NCBI GenBank assembly: GCA_025356505.1 | Contig: JANXSV010000114.1 | Location: 1 to 5,112, forward strand | DNA from: Methylovirgula sp. | GTDB taxonomy: Bacteria; Pseudomonadota; Alphaproteobacteria; Rhizobiales; Beijerinckiaceae | Direction: 5' to 3' | DNA length: 5,112 bases | Part shown: positions 1 to 5,112 of the stretch, one piece after another | Numbering within the stretch: position 1 is the first letter of the stretch | Layout: each line of letters begins with the position of its first letter | Notes under the pieces: model-generated | Told to the model about the DNA's origin: nothing | Seen by the model: the letters and a program-made list of their open reading frames with translations, nothing else | The model's database searches: none | Translations under genes and position numbers: made by a program

Positions 1-618
1 CTAAACTATGCTGATCATGCTGCCGAAACAGGCGCAGCCGTGCCGCTTGAGCCGATTTTATTCAACAAGGCGCCATCCTGCATTGTCGGGCCCAACGATC
101 CGGTGATGATCCCTAAGGGTTCAGTCAAAACCGATTGGGAAGTTGAGCTGGCCATCGTCATCGGATCACGCTGCGCCTATGTTTCTGAGGATAAGGCATT
201 GGATTATGTCGCCGGATTAACCATCTGCCACGACGTTTCCGAACGCGCCTATCAGATTGAACGCGGCGGCCAGTGGATGAAGGGTAAGGGCTGCGCGACT
301 TTCGGTCCGCTCGGCCCTTGGCTCGTGACGCTCGACGAAATTGCCGATGTGCAAGATCTGGACATGTTTTTAGATGTCAACGGCGAGCGCATGCAGCGCG
401 GTAACACCAAAACGATGATTTTCGGCGTCAAAACGCTCGTTTCCTATATTTCGCAGTTTCTCATCCTTGAGCCTGGCGACGTGATCACCACAGGCACGCC
501 GCCTGGCGTTGGTATGGGTATGAAACCGCCGCGCTATTTGGTTGCGGGAGATACAGTTTCGCTGGGCATAGCCGGACTTGGCCGTCAGGCGCAGGAAATC
601 ATCGCCTACACAGCCTAA
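1..618 (+). CDS. Fumarylacetoacetate hydrolase (FAH) family protein, 5' end cut off by window edge
   Basis: The reading frame is open from base 1 to the TAA at 616-618, giving 205 residues of the C-terminal part. It opens with LNYADHAAETG, a motif found about 75 residues into family members of roughly 280 residues, so the true start lies left of the window; the GTG at 40 is internal. Metal-binding acidic residues of the FAH fold are visible: E47 and E49 in DWEVELAIVIG and D78 in CHDVSER. Their spacing (E-x-E, then 29 residues to D) is that of the family. Further family motifs are GGQWMKGKG (89-97), FGPLGPWLV and the C-terminal TTGTPPGVGMG. Known members are cytosolic Mg/Mn-dependent hydrolases, decarboxylases or lyases of diketo acids and acylpyruvates. 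The DWEVEL and GKGCATFGPLGPWLV pattern resembles proteins annotated as ureidoglycolate lyase or 2,4-diketo-3-deoxy-L-fuconate hydrolase; the substrate cannot be set from sequence alone. Its stop overlaps that of the convergent LysM gene by 4 bases. Confidence 0.93.
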   Translation, partial: LNYADHAAETGAAVPLEPILFNKAPSCIVGPNDPVMIPKGSVKTDWEVELAIVIGSRCAYVSEDKALDYVAGLTICHDVSERAYQIERGGQWMKGKGCATFGPLGPWLVTLDEIADVQDLDMFLDVNGERMQRGNTKTMIFGVKTLVSYISQFLILEPGDVITTGTPPGVGMGMKPPRYLVAGDTVSLGIAGLGRQAQEIIAYTA

Positions 619-2024
619 TTTGGCGCTTTATCTGAGGGCAGCACGAGCAGTTGTCCTGGATAAATCAGCCTTGGATCACGGATTTGCTTGGTGTTTGCCT
701 CGTAAATCTGCGTGTAGCGCAACCCTTTGCCGTAAATCTTGCGGCTGATACGCCACAGGCTGTCACCGCGCGATACCTTCGCCGTATCAAGTTGCGCGAC
801 GACGGCATCCGCGCTGGCCTGAGGCTGAGCGGAGCCGGTTTGAGCAGTTCCGGCAGACGAAGCTGTCGCAGGGCGATCGCTTTGGGGGGCGGTTGTGAGC
901 TGGGTCGCAGGCGTGGCCAGTTTGGCGTTGACGCCCGCGCTTGTCTGCGTTGTTGTGGCGGCCACGTTCGATGATGTCGTCATGCTTGACGATGTGGACG
1001 CTGCGGGAGCAGCGTGCGGGCTGGTCGGGTTGGAAGCCATAACGTCAGCGGGGAAATCGAATGGAACCTCGGCGCGCGACATGATCTCCCCTTTCGGGCT
1101 GAGCGCATCAGCGCGAACGCGATAGGCACCCGGCTTAAGACCCTTTTCGACCTTGAGAGACCAATGTCCATCAATCGCGGCAATGGCTTTGGCGATGAGG
1201 GTTCCGCTGAGATAAAGCTGGATTTCCGAGCCGGGCGGAGCCGATCCCGTAGCAAAGAGCGCACCGCCTTCACCGGCTTCCACCGTGCGGATGAGCACGT
1301 TGCCTTCAAAGGCGGGCTTGGCCTGTGACAGGTGCGTTGGCGAGGTCGCGTCGGGTTTGGCGTCAGCGGGCTTGGCATCCGACAAAAGCTTGGTCGCCTC
1401 TCCCGGCGCGGTCAGCGCGACGATAACCTCCTGCTGTTTGGTTTGCGGCACGATGACGGTAATGCTTTGCTCCGAAGCCGCAACCGATCCATCCGGCGCT
1501 TTTTTGTTCAATGACAGCAAATGCGAGCCAGGCGCTAAAGCTTTAGGTAACATGACAAATTGGCCGGTATCGTCGGTTTTGATGGTGCCGATCACCTTGC
1601 CGTCATCGAGCAAATCGACTGTGGAGCCAGGCTGCGCCCGGCCTGCCACAAGCGCAGACCCGTCGCGCTCGACGCGGGCAATATCAAAGCTTGGTTTCGC
1701 TGTTTCAGTCTGCGCTGGCGCAGCGGGCGCGGAGGCCGACATCTGAGCCGCATCAGGCTTTGCGGCTGCATCGGACTTGGCCGGAGCTGAGCTATTGGAC
1801 GCCGCAGTTTCGGCACTGGTTTGGTTTGGCTTCGAACTGTTATTTACCTGAGCGTCTACCGGAGCCTCGGCATGAGATGAGCCCGGCCCTGCTCCGCCAA
1901 TGGGCGCATTGGCCAAGCGCCAGGCGTTTAATCCGATGATGGCCACGGCAGCAACGCCAGCGAGGGCGGCAGCGCGCGCGCCCTGCGACATTTGTGACAA
2001 TGACAATTTTAACGCGGACCACAT
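615..2024 (-). CDS. Membrane-anchored LysM domain protein with two Ig-like repeats
   Basis: This 469-residue protein probably binds peptidoglycan in the periplasm while tethered to the inner membrane. Residues 16-36 form a hydrophobic segment (AAALAGVAAVAIIGL) preceded by basic residues, with no clear cleavage site, so a signal anchor is more likely than a cleaved signal. Residues 40-110 are a low-complexity Ala/Pro/Ser/Lys linker. Two Ig-like beta domains follow, about 112-192 and 240-324; each has a G-x-A-x-PGS turn (GRAQPGS, GSAPPGS), an L-x-x-G core and an L-x-PG turn (LAPGSH, LKPGAY). A second Ala/Ser/Thr/Gln-rich linker covers 325-412. The C-terminal LysM domain (about 416-464) shows VSRGDSLWRIS, then YTQIYEANTKQI and YPGQLLVLP. 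The ATG at 2022-2024 is chosen because the N-terminus then leads straight into the anchor; an AAGG lies about 10 bases upstream, which is a weak ribosome site. The internal ATG at codon 12 has no better one. LysM-Ig proteins of this design are common in alphaproteobacteria but largely uncharacterised. Confidence 0.9.
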   Translation of the reverse strand: MWSALKLSLSQMSQGARAAALAGVAAVAIIGLNAWRLANAPIGGAGPGSSHAEAPVDAQVNNSSKPNQTSAETAASNSSAPAKSDAAAKPDAAQMSASAPAAPAQTETAKPSFDIARVERDGSALVAGRAQPGSTVDLLDDGKVIGTIKTDDTGQFVMLPKALAPGSHLLSLNKKAPDGSVAASEQSITVIVPQTKQQEVIVALTAPGEATKLLSDAKPADAKPDATSPTHLSQAKPAFEGNVLIRTVEAGEGGALFATGSAPPGSEIQLYLSGTLIAKAIAAIDGHWSLKVEKGLKPGAYRVRADALSPKGEIMSRAEVPFDFPADVMASNPTSPHAAPAASTSSSMTTSSNVAATTTQTSAGVNAKLATPATQLTTAPQSDRPATASSAGTAQTGSAQPQASADAVVAQLDTAKVSRGDSLWRISRKIYGKGLRYTQIYEANTKQIRDPRLIYPGQLLVLPSDKAPN

Positions 2025-2055
2025 CTTGCTCTAACCTTCGGTGATATTCTGCAAC

Positions 2056-2084
2056 AATGTGCACTATCTGATGACAGCTGACAA
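2056..2084 (-). promoter_or_regulatory. Possible sigma70-type promoter for the LysM gene
   Basis: On the minus strand TTGTCA (2079-2084, five of six -35 consensus bases) is followed after 17 bases by CACATT (2056-2061, only three of six -10 bases). It lies about 30 bases upstream of the LysM start. The position is sensible for a divergent intergenic region, but the -10 is poor, so this is a weak prediction. Confidence 0.2.
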
Positions 2085-2136
2085 AAAGAATATTCGCGTT
2101 CTTGACCAAAGGATTTGGCCACGGCACAAAGACAGC

Positions 2137-2757
2137 ATGGATGAAATTCTGACGCCTTCGCCGATTCGAAACATTTGTGTTTATTGCGGTTCAAGCGCCG
2201 GAACGGATCCAGCTTTTACAGCTTCGGCAGTTATGCTTGGCAGGCTGATGGCTGAATCGGGGATCGGGCTAGTGTATGGCGGCGGCGTCAACGGGCTGAT
2301 GGGCACAGTGGCGCGCGCCGTGTTGGACAATGGCGGTTATGTCGCCGGGATCATTCCGGATTTTCTCATTCGTAAAGAAGCGATGATGAAAGACGCCCAA
2401 GAGTTGATCGTCGTTGATGATATGCATACGCGCAAGCGGATGATGTTTGAGCGCGCCGACGCTTTCGTCGCTCTGCCCGGCGGCGTCGGGACATTGGAAG
2501 AGCTTGTCGAACAGATGACATGGGTGCAGCTCGATCGGCATGCGAAGCCGGTTCTGATTGCCAATATTAACGGATTTTGGAACCCCCTATTGGCGTTAAT
2601 GGAACACATGCGCGTTACGCAGTTCATCCGCGCGACGACGGAGGTTCCGTTCCTGATTGCCGAAACAACGCAAGATATTCTGCCTATGTTGCACAGTGCC
2701 GCAGCGAAAACGCGCATTCTTGGCGGCTTGGCCGCAAAACTGAACCCGGCGCTTTAA
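2137..2757 (+). CDS. LOG family protein (TIGR00730-type Rossmann fold nucleotide phosphoribohydrolase)
   Basis: This cytosolic enzyme of 206 residues belongs to the LOG (Lonely Guy) family, which splits nucleoside 5'-monophosphates into base and ribose 5-phosphate; plant and several bacterial members release active cytokinins, others act on AMP. The fold opens with ICVYCGSS (13-20), followed by VYGGGVNGLMG (46-56). The catalytic region is MHTRKRMMFERADAFVALPG, continuing to PGGVGTLEE (114-122). The catalytic pair of the family, an arginine (R99) and the glutamate ending PGGxGTxxE (E122), is intact. The length matches the usual 190-205 residues. The frame stays open back to a GTG at 2041, but the 32 extra residues do not resemble the family, whose members start just before the ICVYCGSS strand; hence the ATG at 2137. 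No good Shine-Dalgarno sits before it: the nearest, AAAGGA at 2108-2113, is 23 bases away. It is divergent from the LysM gene. Whether it makes cytokinins or recycles nucleotides cannot be told here. Confidence 0.93.
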   Translation: MDEILTPSPIRNICVYCGSSAGTDPAFTASAVMLGRLMAESGIGLVYGGGVNGLMGTVARAVLDNGGYVAGIIPDFLIRKEAMMKDAQELIVVDDMHTRKRMMFERADAFVALPGGVGTLEELVEQMTWVQLDRHAKPVLIANINGFWNPLLALMEHMRVTQFIRATTEVPFLIAETTQDILPMLHSAAAKTRILGGLAAKLNPAL

Positions 2758-2806
2758 CGCGGCCAGCTACGCATTTGGTGCATGTTGCGGTGATGTACAC
2801 AAATAA

Positions 2807-2835
2807 TTGGCAATTCGACAAAGTTTGGGTAGTCT
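2807..2835 (+). promoter_or_regulatory. Possible sigma70-type promoter for the small exported protein
   Basis: TTGGCA (2807-2812, five of six -35 bases) is followed after 17 bases by TAGTCT (2830-2835, three of six -10 bases). This would give a leader of about 35 bases before the ATG at 2877, including the strong ribosome binding site. The surrounding stretch is AT-richer than the neighbouring genes. The -10 match is weak. Confidence 0.3.
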
Positions 2836-2862
2836 CACAGTTGAGTATGTTTTTGAGTTGGT

Positions 2863-2870
2863 AGAGGGAG
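2863..2870 (+). promoter_or_regulatory. Strong ribosome binding site of the small exported protein
   Basis: AGAGGGAG ends six bases before the ATG at 2877. It is the most purine-rich Shine-Dalgarno-like site in the window and fixes the start of the downstream gene. It suggests efficient translation, as expected for an abundant exported protein. Confidence 0.75.
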
Positions 2871-2876
2871 TTAGAA

Positions 2877-3323
2877 ATGAGAAAAATTCAATACCTTATT
2901 GGCGCGGTGGCACTTGTAGCGGGTTTCAGTTCCGCAGCTTGGGCGCAAATGGCTCCGCCAGCCACCCCTGACCTCACTCAAGGCATTATGGATGAAGGCG
3001 CAGATGCCGCTAAAGCGGCGATGAAGCCGAAAACCAAAATGGCGAAGCCTGTAAAAAAGATGAAGATGCCGACGTCGGTGACCCTCAAAATCACCAATGC
3101 AAGAGCGGTGGCGGTTACTGCGTTAACCATCGGCGCAGCCGGTTCAGAAGCCGGCAAGAATGTTGTTCCGAAGCCGCTGGCACCCGGCAAGAGCACCTCT
3201 ATCAAACTCGACACGAAAAAAGGCTGTAGCTTTGATATTCGTGGCGCGTTTGAGGACGATGCTGCCATTGAAGCCGATGCGGTCGATTTTTGTGCCGACA
3301 ACAATTTGGTGTTGAAAGAATAA
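2877..3323 (+). CDS. Small exported protein of unknown function with two cysteines
   Basis: I do not recognise a named family. The 148-residue product has a clear Sec signal peptide: basic MRKIQ, a hydrophobic core (about 6-19), and a likely cleavage after AWA at residue 23, leaving a mature protein starting QMAPPATP. Residues 25-48 are a short acidic/alanine segment; residues 50-64 are rich in lysine, methionine and proline (KPKTKMAKPVKKMKMP). The rest, about 66-148, looks like one compact beta domain: SVTLKITNARAVAVTALTI, an LAPGKSTSIKL turn at 101-111, then KKGCSFDIRGAF and VDFCADNNLVL. The only two cysteines, C117 and C139, both lie in this domain and could form a disulfide in the periplasm. 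The pattern 'V-x-L-x-I-x-N' followed by 'L-x-PGKS' is like that of small beta-sandwich periplasmic proteins, but this is inference. The gene stands alone, with a strong ribosome site before it and a terminator-like hairpin after it. Confidence 0.85.
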   Translation: MRKIQYLIGAVALVAGFSSAAWAQMAPPATPDLTQGIMDEGADAAKAAMKPKTKMAKPVKKMKMPTSVTLKITNARAVAVTALTIGAAGSEAGKNVVPKPLAPGKSTSIKLDTKKGCSFDIRGAFEDDAAIEADAVDFCADNNLVLKE

Positions 3324-3351
3324 GCTCGTCCCTATCAATTTGAACTTTGGC

Positions 3352-3387
3352 TGGCCGGAGGTTCACACCTTCGGCCAATTGCGTTTT
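3352..3387 (+). terminator. Probable rho-independent terminator after the small exported protein
   Basis: TGGCCGGAGGT (3352-3362) pairs with ACCTTCGGCCA (3367-3377) across a four-base TCAC loop, giving an 11-bp stem with a single G-U pair. It begins 28 bases past the TAA of the exported-protein gene. The T-rich tail is imperfect: ATTGCGTTTT, with the T-run at 3384-3387. The stem is strong; the broken T-tract lowers certainty that it acts without other factors. Confidence 0.65.
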
Positions 3388-3436
3388 GTGGCGGCTTGCG
3401 GTCTATGGAGTTCGCTCCCCCGCGAAACCGCTCAAT

Positions 3437-3440
3437 GAGG
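3437..3440 (+). promoter_or_regulatory. Shine-Dalgarno that decides the start of the CoA ester lyase
   Basis: GAGG lies six bases before the ATG at 3447. The longer frame begins with a TTG at 3396 only nine bases after the terminator T-run, and I see no comparable site before it. This supports the shorter protein starting MKLPRRFF. Confidence 0.65.
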
Positions 3441-3446
3441 CCGCAA

Positions 3447-4490
3447 ATGAAACTACCCAGGCGATTTTTTGAACCTCTCGTCCTTGGTGCGCCTCAGCCG
3501 CTGCGCAATTTGCCAGTCCGGGTTGAGCGCATGATACATTTTGTGCCGCCGCATATCGCCAAACTGCGCGCAAAGGCAGCCGAGTTGGTGACGCAAGTTG
3601 ATGTGATCCTCGGCAACCTGGAAGACGCCATTCCGCTTGAGCATAAAGGCGAGGCAAGGCGCGGTTTTATCGAAATGGCGCAGGAGACGCAGTTCGGCTC
3701 CACCGGGCTCTGGGTGCGCATCAATGCGCTCAATTCGCCTTGGATGCTGGATGACCTCACGCAAATAATCGCGGCGGTCGGCAATAAGCTTGATGTGGTT
3801 ATGGCTCCAAAAATCGAGGGGGCATGGGACATTCATTATCTCGACCAGTTGCTTGCGCAATTGGAAGCAAAAAGTGGCGTGACCAAGCCCATTCTCATCC
3901 ACGCGATTCTCGAAACCGCGGAAGGCGTCGCCAATGTCGGTAGCATTGCGTCGGCCTCACCGCGGATGCACGGCATGAGCCTCGGCCCCGCTGATCTGGC
4001 AGCGTCTCGCGGTATGAAAACCACGCGTGTTGGCGGCGGCCATCCTGAATATAAGGTTTTGGCCGACACAAATGCCGCGACCTCGCATCGGTTCGCCCAT
4101 CAGCAGGATTTGTGGCACTACACTTTGGCGAAAATGGTCGATGCCTGCGCTGCAAATGGACTCAAAGCCTTTTATGGTCCGTTCGGCGATTTTTCGGATA
4201 GTGCGGCCTGCGAGGTGCAATTCCGTAATGCGTTTCTGCTGGGGTGTGCAGGCGCCTGGACATTGCATCCGAGCCAGATTGCAATCGCCAGAGATGTATT
4301 TTCGCCGGATGCCGCCGAGGTGGCCTTTGCAAGGCGTATTCTTGAAGCTATGCCGGATGGCACTGGTGCTGTGATGATCGATGGGCGCATGCAGGACGAT
4401 GCGACATGGAAGCAGGCCAAAGTGATCGTTGATCTGGCGCGCCAGGTGAGCGCGAAAGACCCGGAACTGGCTCAAAGATACGGACTTTAA
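3447..4490 (+). CDS. CoA ester lyase, HpcH/HpaI aldolase/citrate lyase family, malyl-CoA lyase-like
   Basis: This 347-residue cytosolic enzyme resembles L-malyl-CoA/beta-methylmalyl-CoA lyases, which reversibly cleave malyl-CoA to acetyl-CoA and glyoxylate in the serine cycle, ethylmalonyl-CoA pathway and 3-hydroxypropionate cycle. Motifs in order: LGNLEDAIP (55-63), WVRINAL with R91, MAPKIEG (119-125), [16 protein letters not shown] with metal ligand E156, [10 protein letters not shown] with metal ligand D183, [10 protein letters not shown] (242-251), AWTLHPSQI (270-278) and a C-terminal [11 protein letters not shown] with D312. The R-to-E spacing of 65 and E-to-D spacing of 27 match what I recall of the Rhodobacter malyl-CoA lyase active site, and the D312 region corresponds to the C-terminal lid that donates an acid/base aspartate. 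The start is the ATG at 3447, with GAGG six bases upstream; the frame itself opens at a TTG at 3396. At 347 residues it is somewhat longer than the roughly 320-residue enzymes. Related activities (citramalyl-CoA lyase, malyl-CoA thioesterase) cannot be excluded. No other pathway gene is in view. Confidence 0.88.
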   Translation: MKLPRRFFEPLVLGAPQPLRNLPVRVERMIHFVPPHIAKLRAKAAELVTQVDVILGNLEDAIPLEHKGEARRGFIEMAQETQFGSTGLWVRINALNSPWMLDDLTQIIAAVGNKLDVVMAPKIEGAWDIHYLDQLLAQLEAKSGVTKPILIHAILETAEGVANVGSIASASPRMHGMSLGPADLAASRGMKTTRVGGGHPEYKVLADTNAATSHRFAHQQDLWHYTLAKMVDACAANGLKAFYGPFGDFSDSAACEVQFRNAFLLGCAGAWTLHPSQIAIARDVFSPDAAEVAFARRILEAMPDGTGAVMIDGRMQDDATWKQAKVIVDLARQVSAKDPELAQRYGL

Positions 4491-4559
4491 GCAAAAACGA
4501 ATTCGGACTATCATACGGCGCAGGCCGACTACACGGCGTGGCATTGAATCAGGATTGAG

Positions 4560-4889
4560 ATGAAGTTTCGTCAGGCTAAATTTGGAATTGGTGAAGTCGT
4601 GAAGCACCGCGTGTATCCGTTTCGCGGTGTCGTCTTTGATGTTGATTCGTCTTTTTCAAATTCGGAAGAGTGGTGGAACTCCATTCCTGCGGACGTTCGG
4701 CCTTCGCGCGACCAGCCATTTTATCATCTTTTCGCCGAAAATTCCGAGACAGAATATATCGCCTATGTGTCCGAGCAAAATCTTCTGCCCGATACCTCCG
4801 GCGAGCCATTGCGGCATCCGCAGGTCAAAGAATCGTTCATGCGGGATAAAAGCGGCCATTATGTTGTGCGCAAAAACAGCACGAATTGA
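4560..4889 (+). CDS. hspQ: Heat shock protein HspQ (YccV-like, hemimethylated-DNA-binding domain family)
   Basis: This 109-residue protein carries the HspQ/YccV domain over nearly its whole length. Diagnostic stretches are FGIGEVVKHRVYPFRG (8-23), VVFDVDSSFSNSEEWW (24-39), RPSRDQPFYHLFAEN (47-61), YIAYVSEQNLLPD (66-78) and HPQVKESF. Gammaproteobacterial HspQ is a small heat-shock-induced factor that binds Lon protease and enhances degradation of certain substrates; it was first noted for effects on mutant DnaA and for binding hemimethylated DNA. Which role holds here is inference. The ATG at 4560 is preceded by AGGA five bases upstream. The gene follows the CoA ester lyase by 69 bases on the same strand, so read-through is possible, and it converges on holC. 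I found no convincing sigma32-type promoter in the 69-base gap, so heat induction is not shown by the sequence. Confidence 0.95.
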   Translation: MKFRQAKFGIGEVVKHRVYPFRGVVFDVDSSFSNSEEWWNSIPADVRPSRDQPFYHLFAENSETEYIAYVSEQNLLPDTSGEPLRHPQVKESFMRDKSGHYVVRKNSTN

Positions 4890-4893
4890 TCCG

Positions 4894-4924
4894 TAGCCGG
4901 ACGCCTTTTGGCTAAGCCTTTTTT
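4894..4924 (+). terminator. Weak candidate terminator of hspQ, overlapping the 3' end of holC
   Basis: TAGCC (4894-4898) can pair with GGCTA (4910-4914) across an 11-base loop, and a run of six T follows at 4919-4924. The stem is only five pairs and is separated from the T-run by AGCC. It begins just after the hspQ stop and runs over the holC stop codon. The T-run would serve only the + strand. Confidence 0.3.
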
Positions 4925-5112
4925 ATCCAGCCGCCGTTTTCGCCCTGTTGCCAATAGGTTAGGGAGAAGCCCTCTGATTTCAGCTTCGCCCATTGCGAGC
5001 GTGCGGCGGCCAAGCGCTGCTCATCGTTACCGTCAAAGATGACGATCGCGCGTTGATAGGTGTCATCGCTGGATATCTGAACCTCGGCTCCGGTGAACAG
5101 ACGTATCTGAGC
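4912..5112 (-). CDS. holC: DNA polymerase III subunit chi (HolC), C-terminal part, cut off by window edge
   Basis: Reading the - strand from the right edge gives 66 residues and a TAG at 4912-4914. The protein segment starts AQIRLFTGAEV and includes RAIVIFDGNDEQ, AAARSQWAKLKSEG, LTYWQQ and a terminal GGWIKKA. The order 'FDGND - AAR-x-x-W-x-x-LK - G-x-x-LTYWQQ - GGW-x-KKA' is the hallmark C-terminus of HolC. Full-length proteins are about 150 residues, so roughly 85 residues and the start lie right of the window. Chi is an accessory subunit of the clamp-loader complex; in E. coli it links the psi subunit (HolD) to the C-terminal tail of single-stranded DNA-binding protein. Many alphaproteobacteria have no recognisable HolD. 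The gene converges on hspQ with a 22-base gap. Confidence 0.92.
   Translation of the reverse strand, partial: AQIRLFTGAEVQISSDDTYQRAIVIFDGNDEQRLAAARSQWAKLKSEGFSLTYWQQGENGGWIKKA

Noticed and set aside
651..1939. Several + strand open frames opposite the LysM gene, the longest at 1285-1746 (153 residues)
   Set aside because: They lie antisense to a gene with clear domains, have no recognisable motifs or ribosome sites, and are explained by the GC-rich, low-complexity Ala/Pro/Ser coding of the LysM gene.
2041..2136. N-terminal extension of the LOG protein from the GTG at 2041
   Set aside because: The 32 extra residues do not resemble the family, and neither the GTG nor the ATG at 2071 has a ribosome site; the usual LOG length fits the ATG at 2137.
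2729..2765. Inverted repeat TGGCCGC / GCGGCCA spanning the LOG stop codon
   Set aside because: The seven-base arms are perfect, but the loop is 23 bases and no T-run follows, so it is not a convincing terminator; in sequence of this GC content it may be chance.
4524..4537. Short hairpin GCCG-ACTACA-CGGC in the gap before hspQ
   Set aside because: The stem is only four pairs and no T-tract follows; it is too weak to call a terminator or regulator.
3957..4607. A 216-residue - strand open frame opposite the CoA ester lyase
   Set aside because: It overlaps the conserved catalytic half of the lyase and runs into hspQ; its translation has no family-like motifs and is rich in Arg, His and Cys, as expected of a shadow frame.
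1..5112. A hidden mobile, defence, CRISPR or toxin-antitoxin system
   Set aside because: No direct repeats with spacers, transposase or integrase motifs, tRNA-like sequence, or small paired toxin-antitoxin frames were seen. All the sizeable coding space is taken by genes with plain housekeeping or envelope signatures and similar base composition.

Overview
This window looks like a stretch of ordinary chromosome from an alphaproteobacterium. The evidence is the gene set: an HspQ protein, a HolC-type chi subunit, a LysM protein with a membrane anchor and Ig-like repeats, and a malyl-CoA lyase-like CoA ester lyase starting MKLPRRFF. A moderate GC content (mid-50s percent by eye) fits. The order Hyphomicrobiales (Rhizobiales) is a reasonable guess, but the window contains no 16S rRNA or other marker to settle it.

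Layout from left to right: (1) the 3' three-quarters of a fumarylacetoacetate hydrolase (FAH) family gene on the + strand, cut by the left edge. (2) A long - strand gene for a membrane-anchored LysM protein, converging on the FAH gene so tightly that their stop codons overlap. (3) A divergent intergenic region of 112 bases, then a LOG-family nucleotide phosphoribohydrolase on the + strand. (4) A small exported protein of unknown function with its own ribosome binding site, a possible promoter and a strong terminator-like hairpin after it. (5) A malyl-CoA lyase-like CoA ester lyase, followed 69 bases later by hspQ. (6) The 3' end of holC (DNA polymerase III chi) on the - strand, converging on hspQ and cut by the right edge. 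Both edges therefore break genes.

The genes do not form one pathway. Two are carbon-metabolism enzymes (FAH-type acylpyruvase/diketo-acid hydrolase and C-C lyase acting on a CoA thioester). One acts on nucleotide monophosphates, two are envelope or periplasmic proteins, one is a proteostasis factor acting with Lon, and one is a replication clamp-loader accessory subunit. Only the lyase and hspQ lie close enough in the same direction to be possibly co-transcribed.

I see no tRNA, rRNA, insertion sequence, CRISPR array, phage gene or toxin-antitoxin pair, and no sign of a new defence or mobile system. The items most worth a second look are the uncharacterised exported two-cysteine protein, the exact substrate of the CoA ester lyase, and the start of the LOG gene, which lacks a well-placed Shine-Dalgarno.
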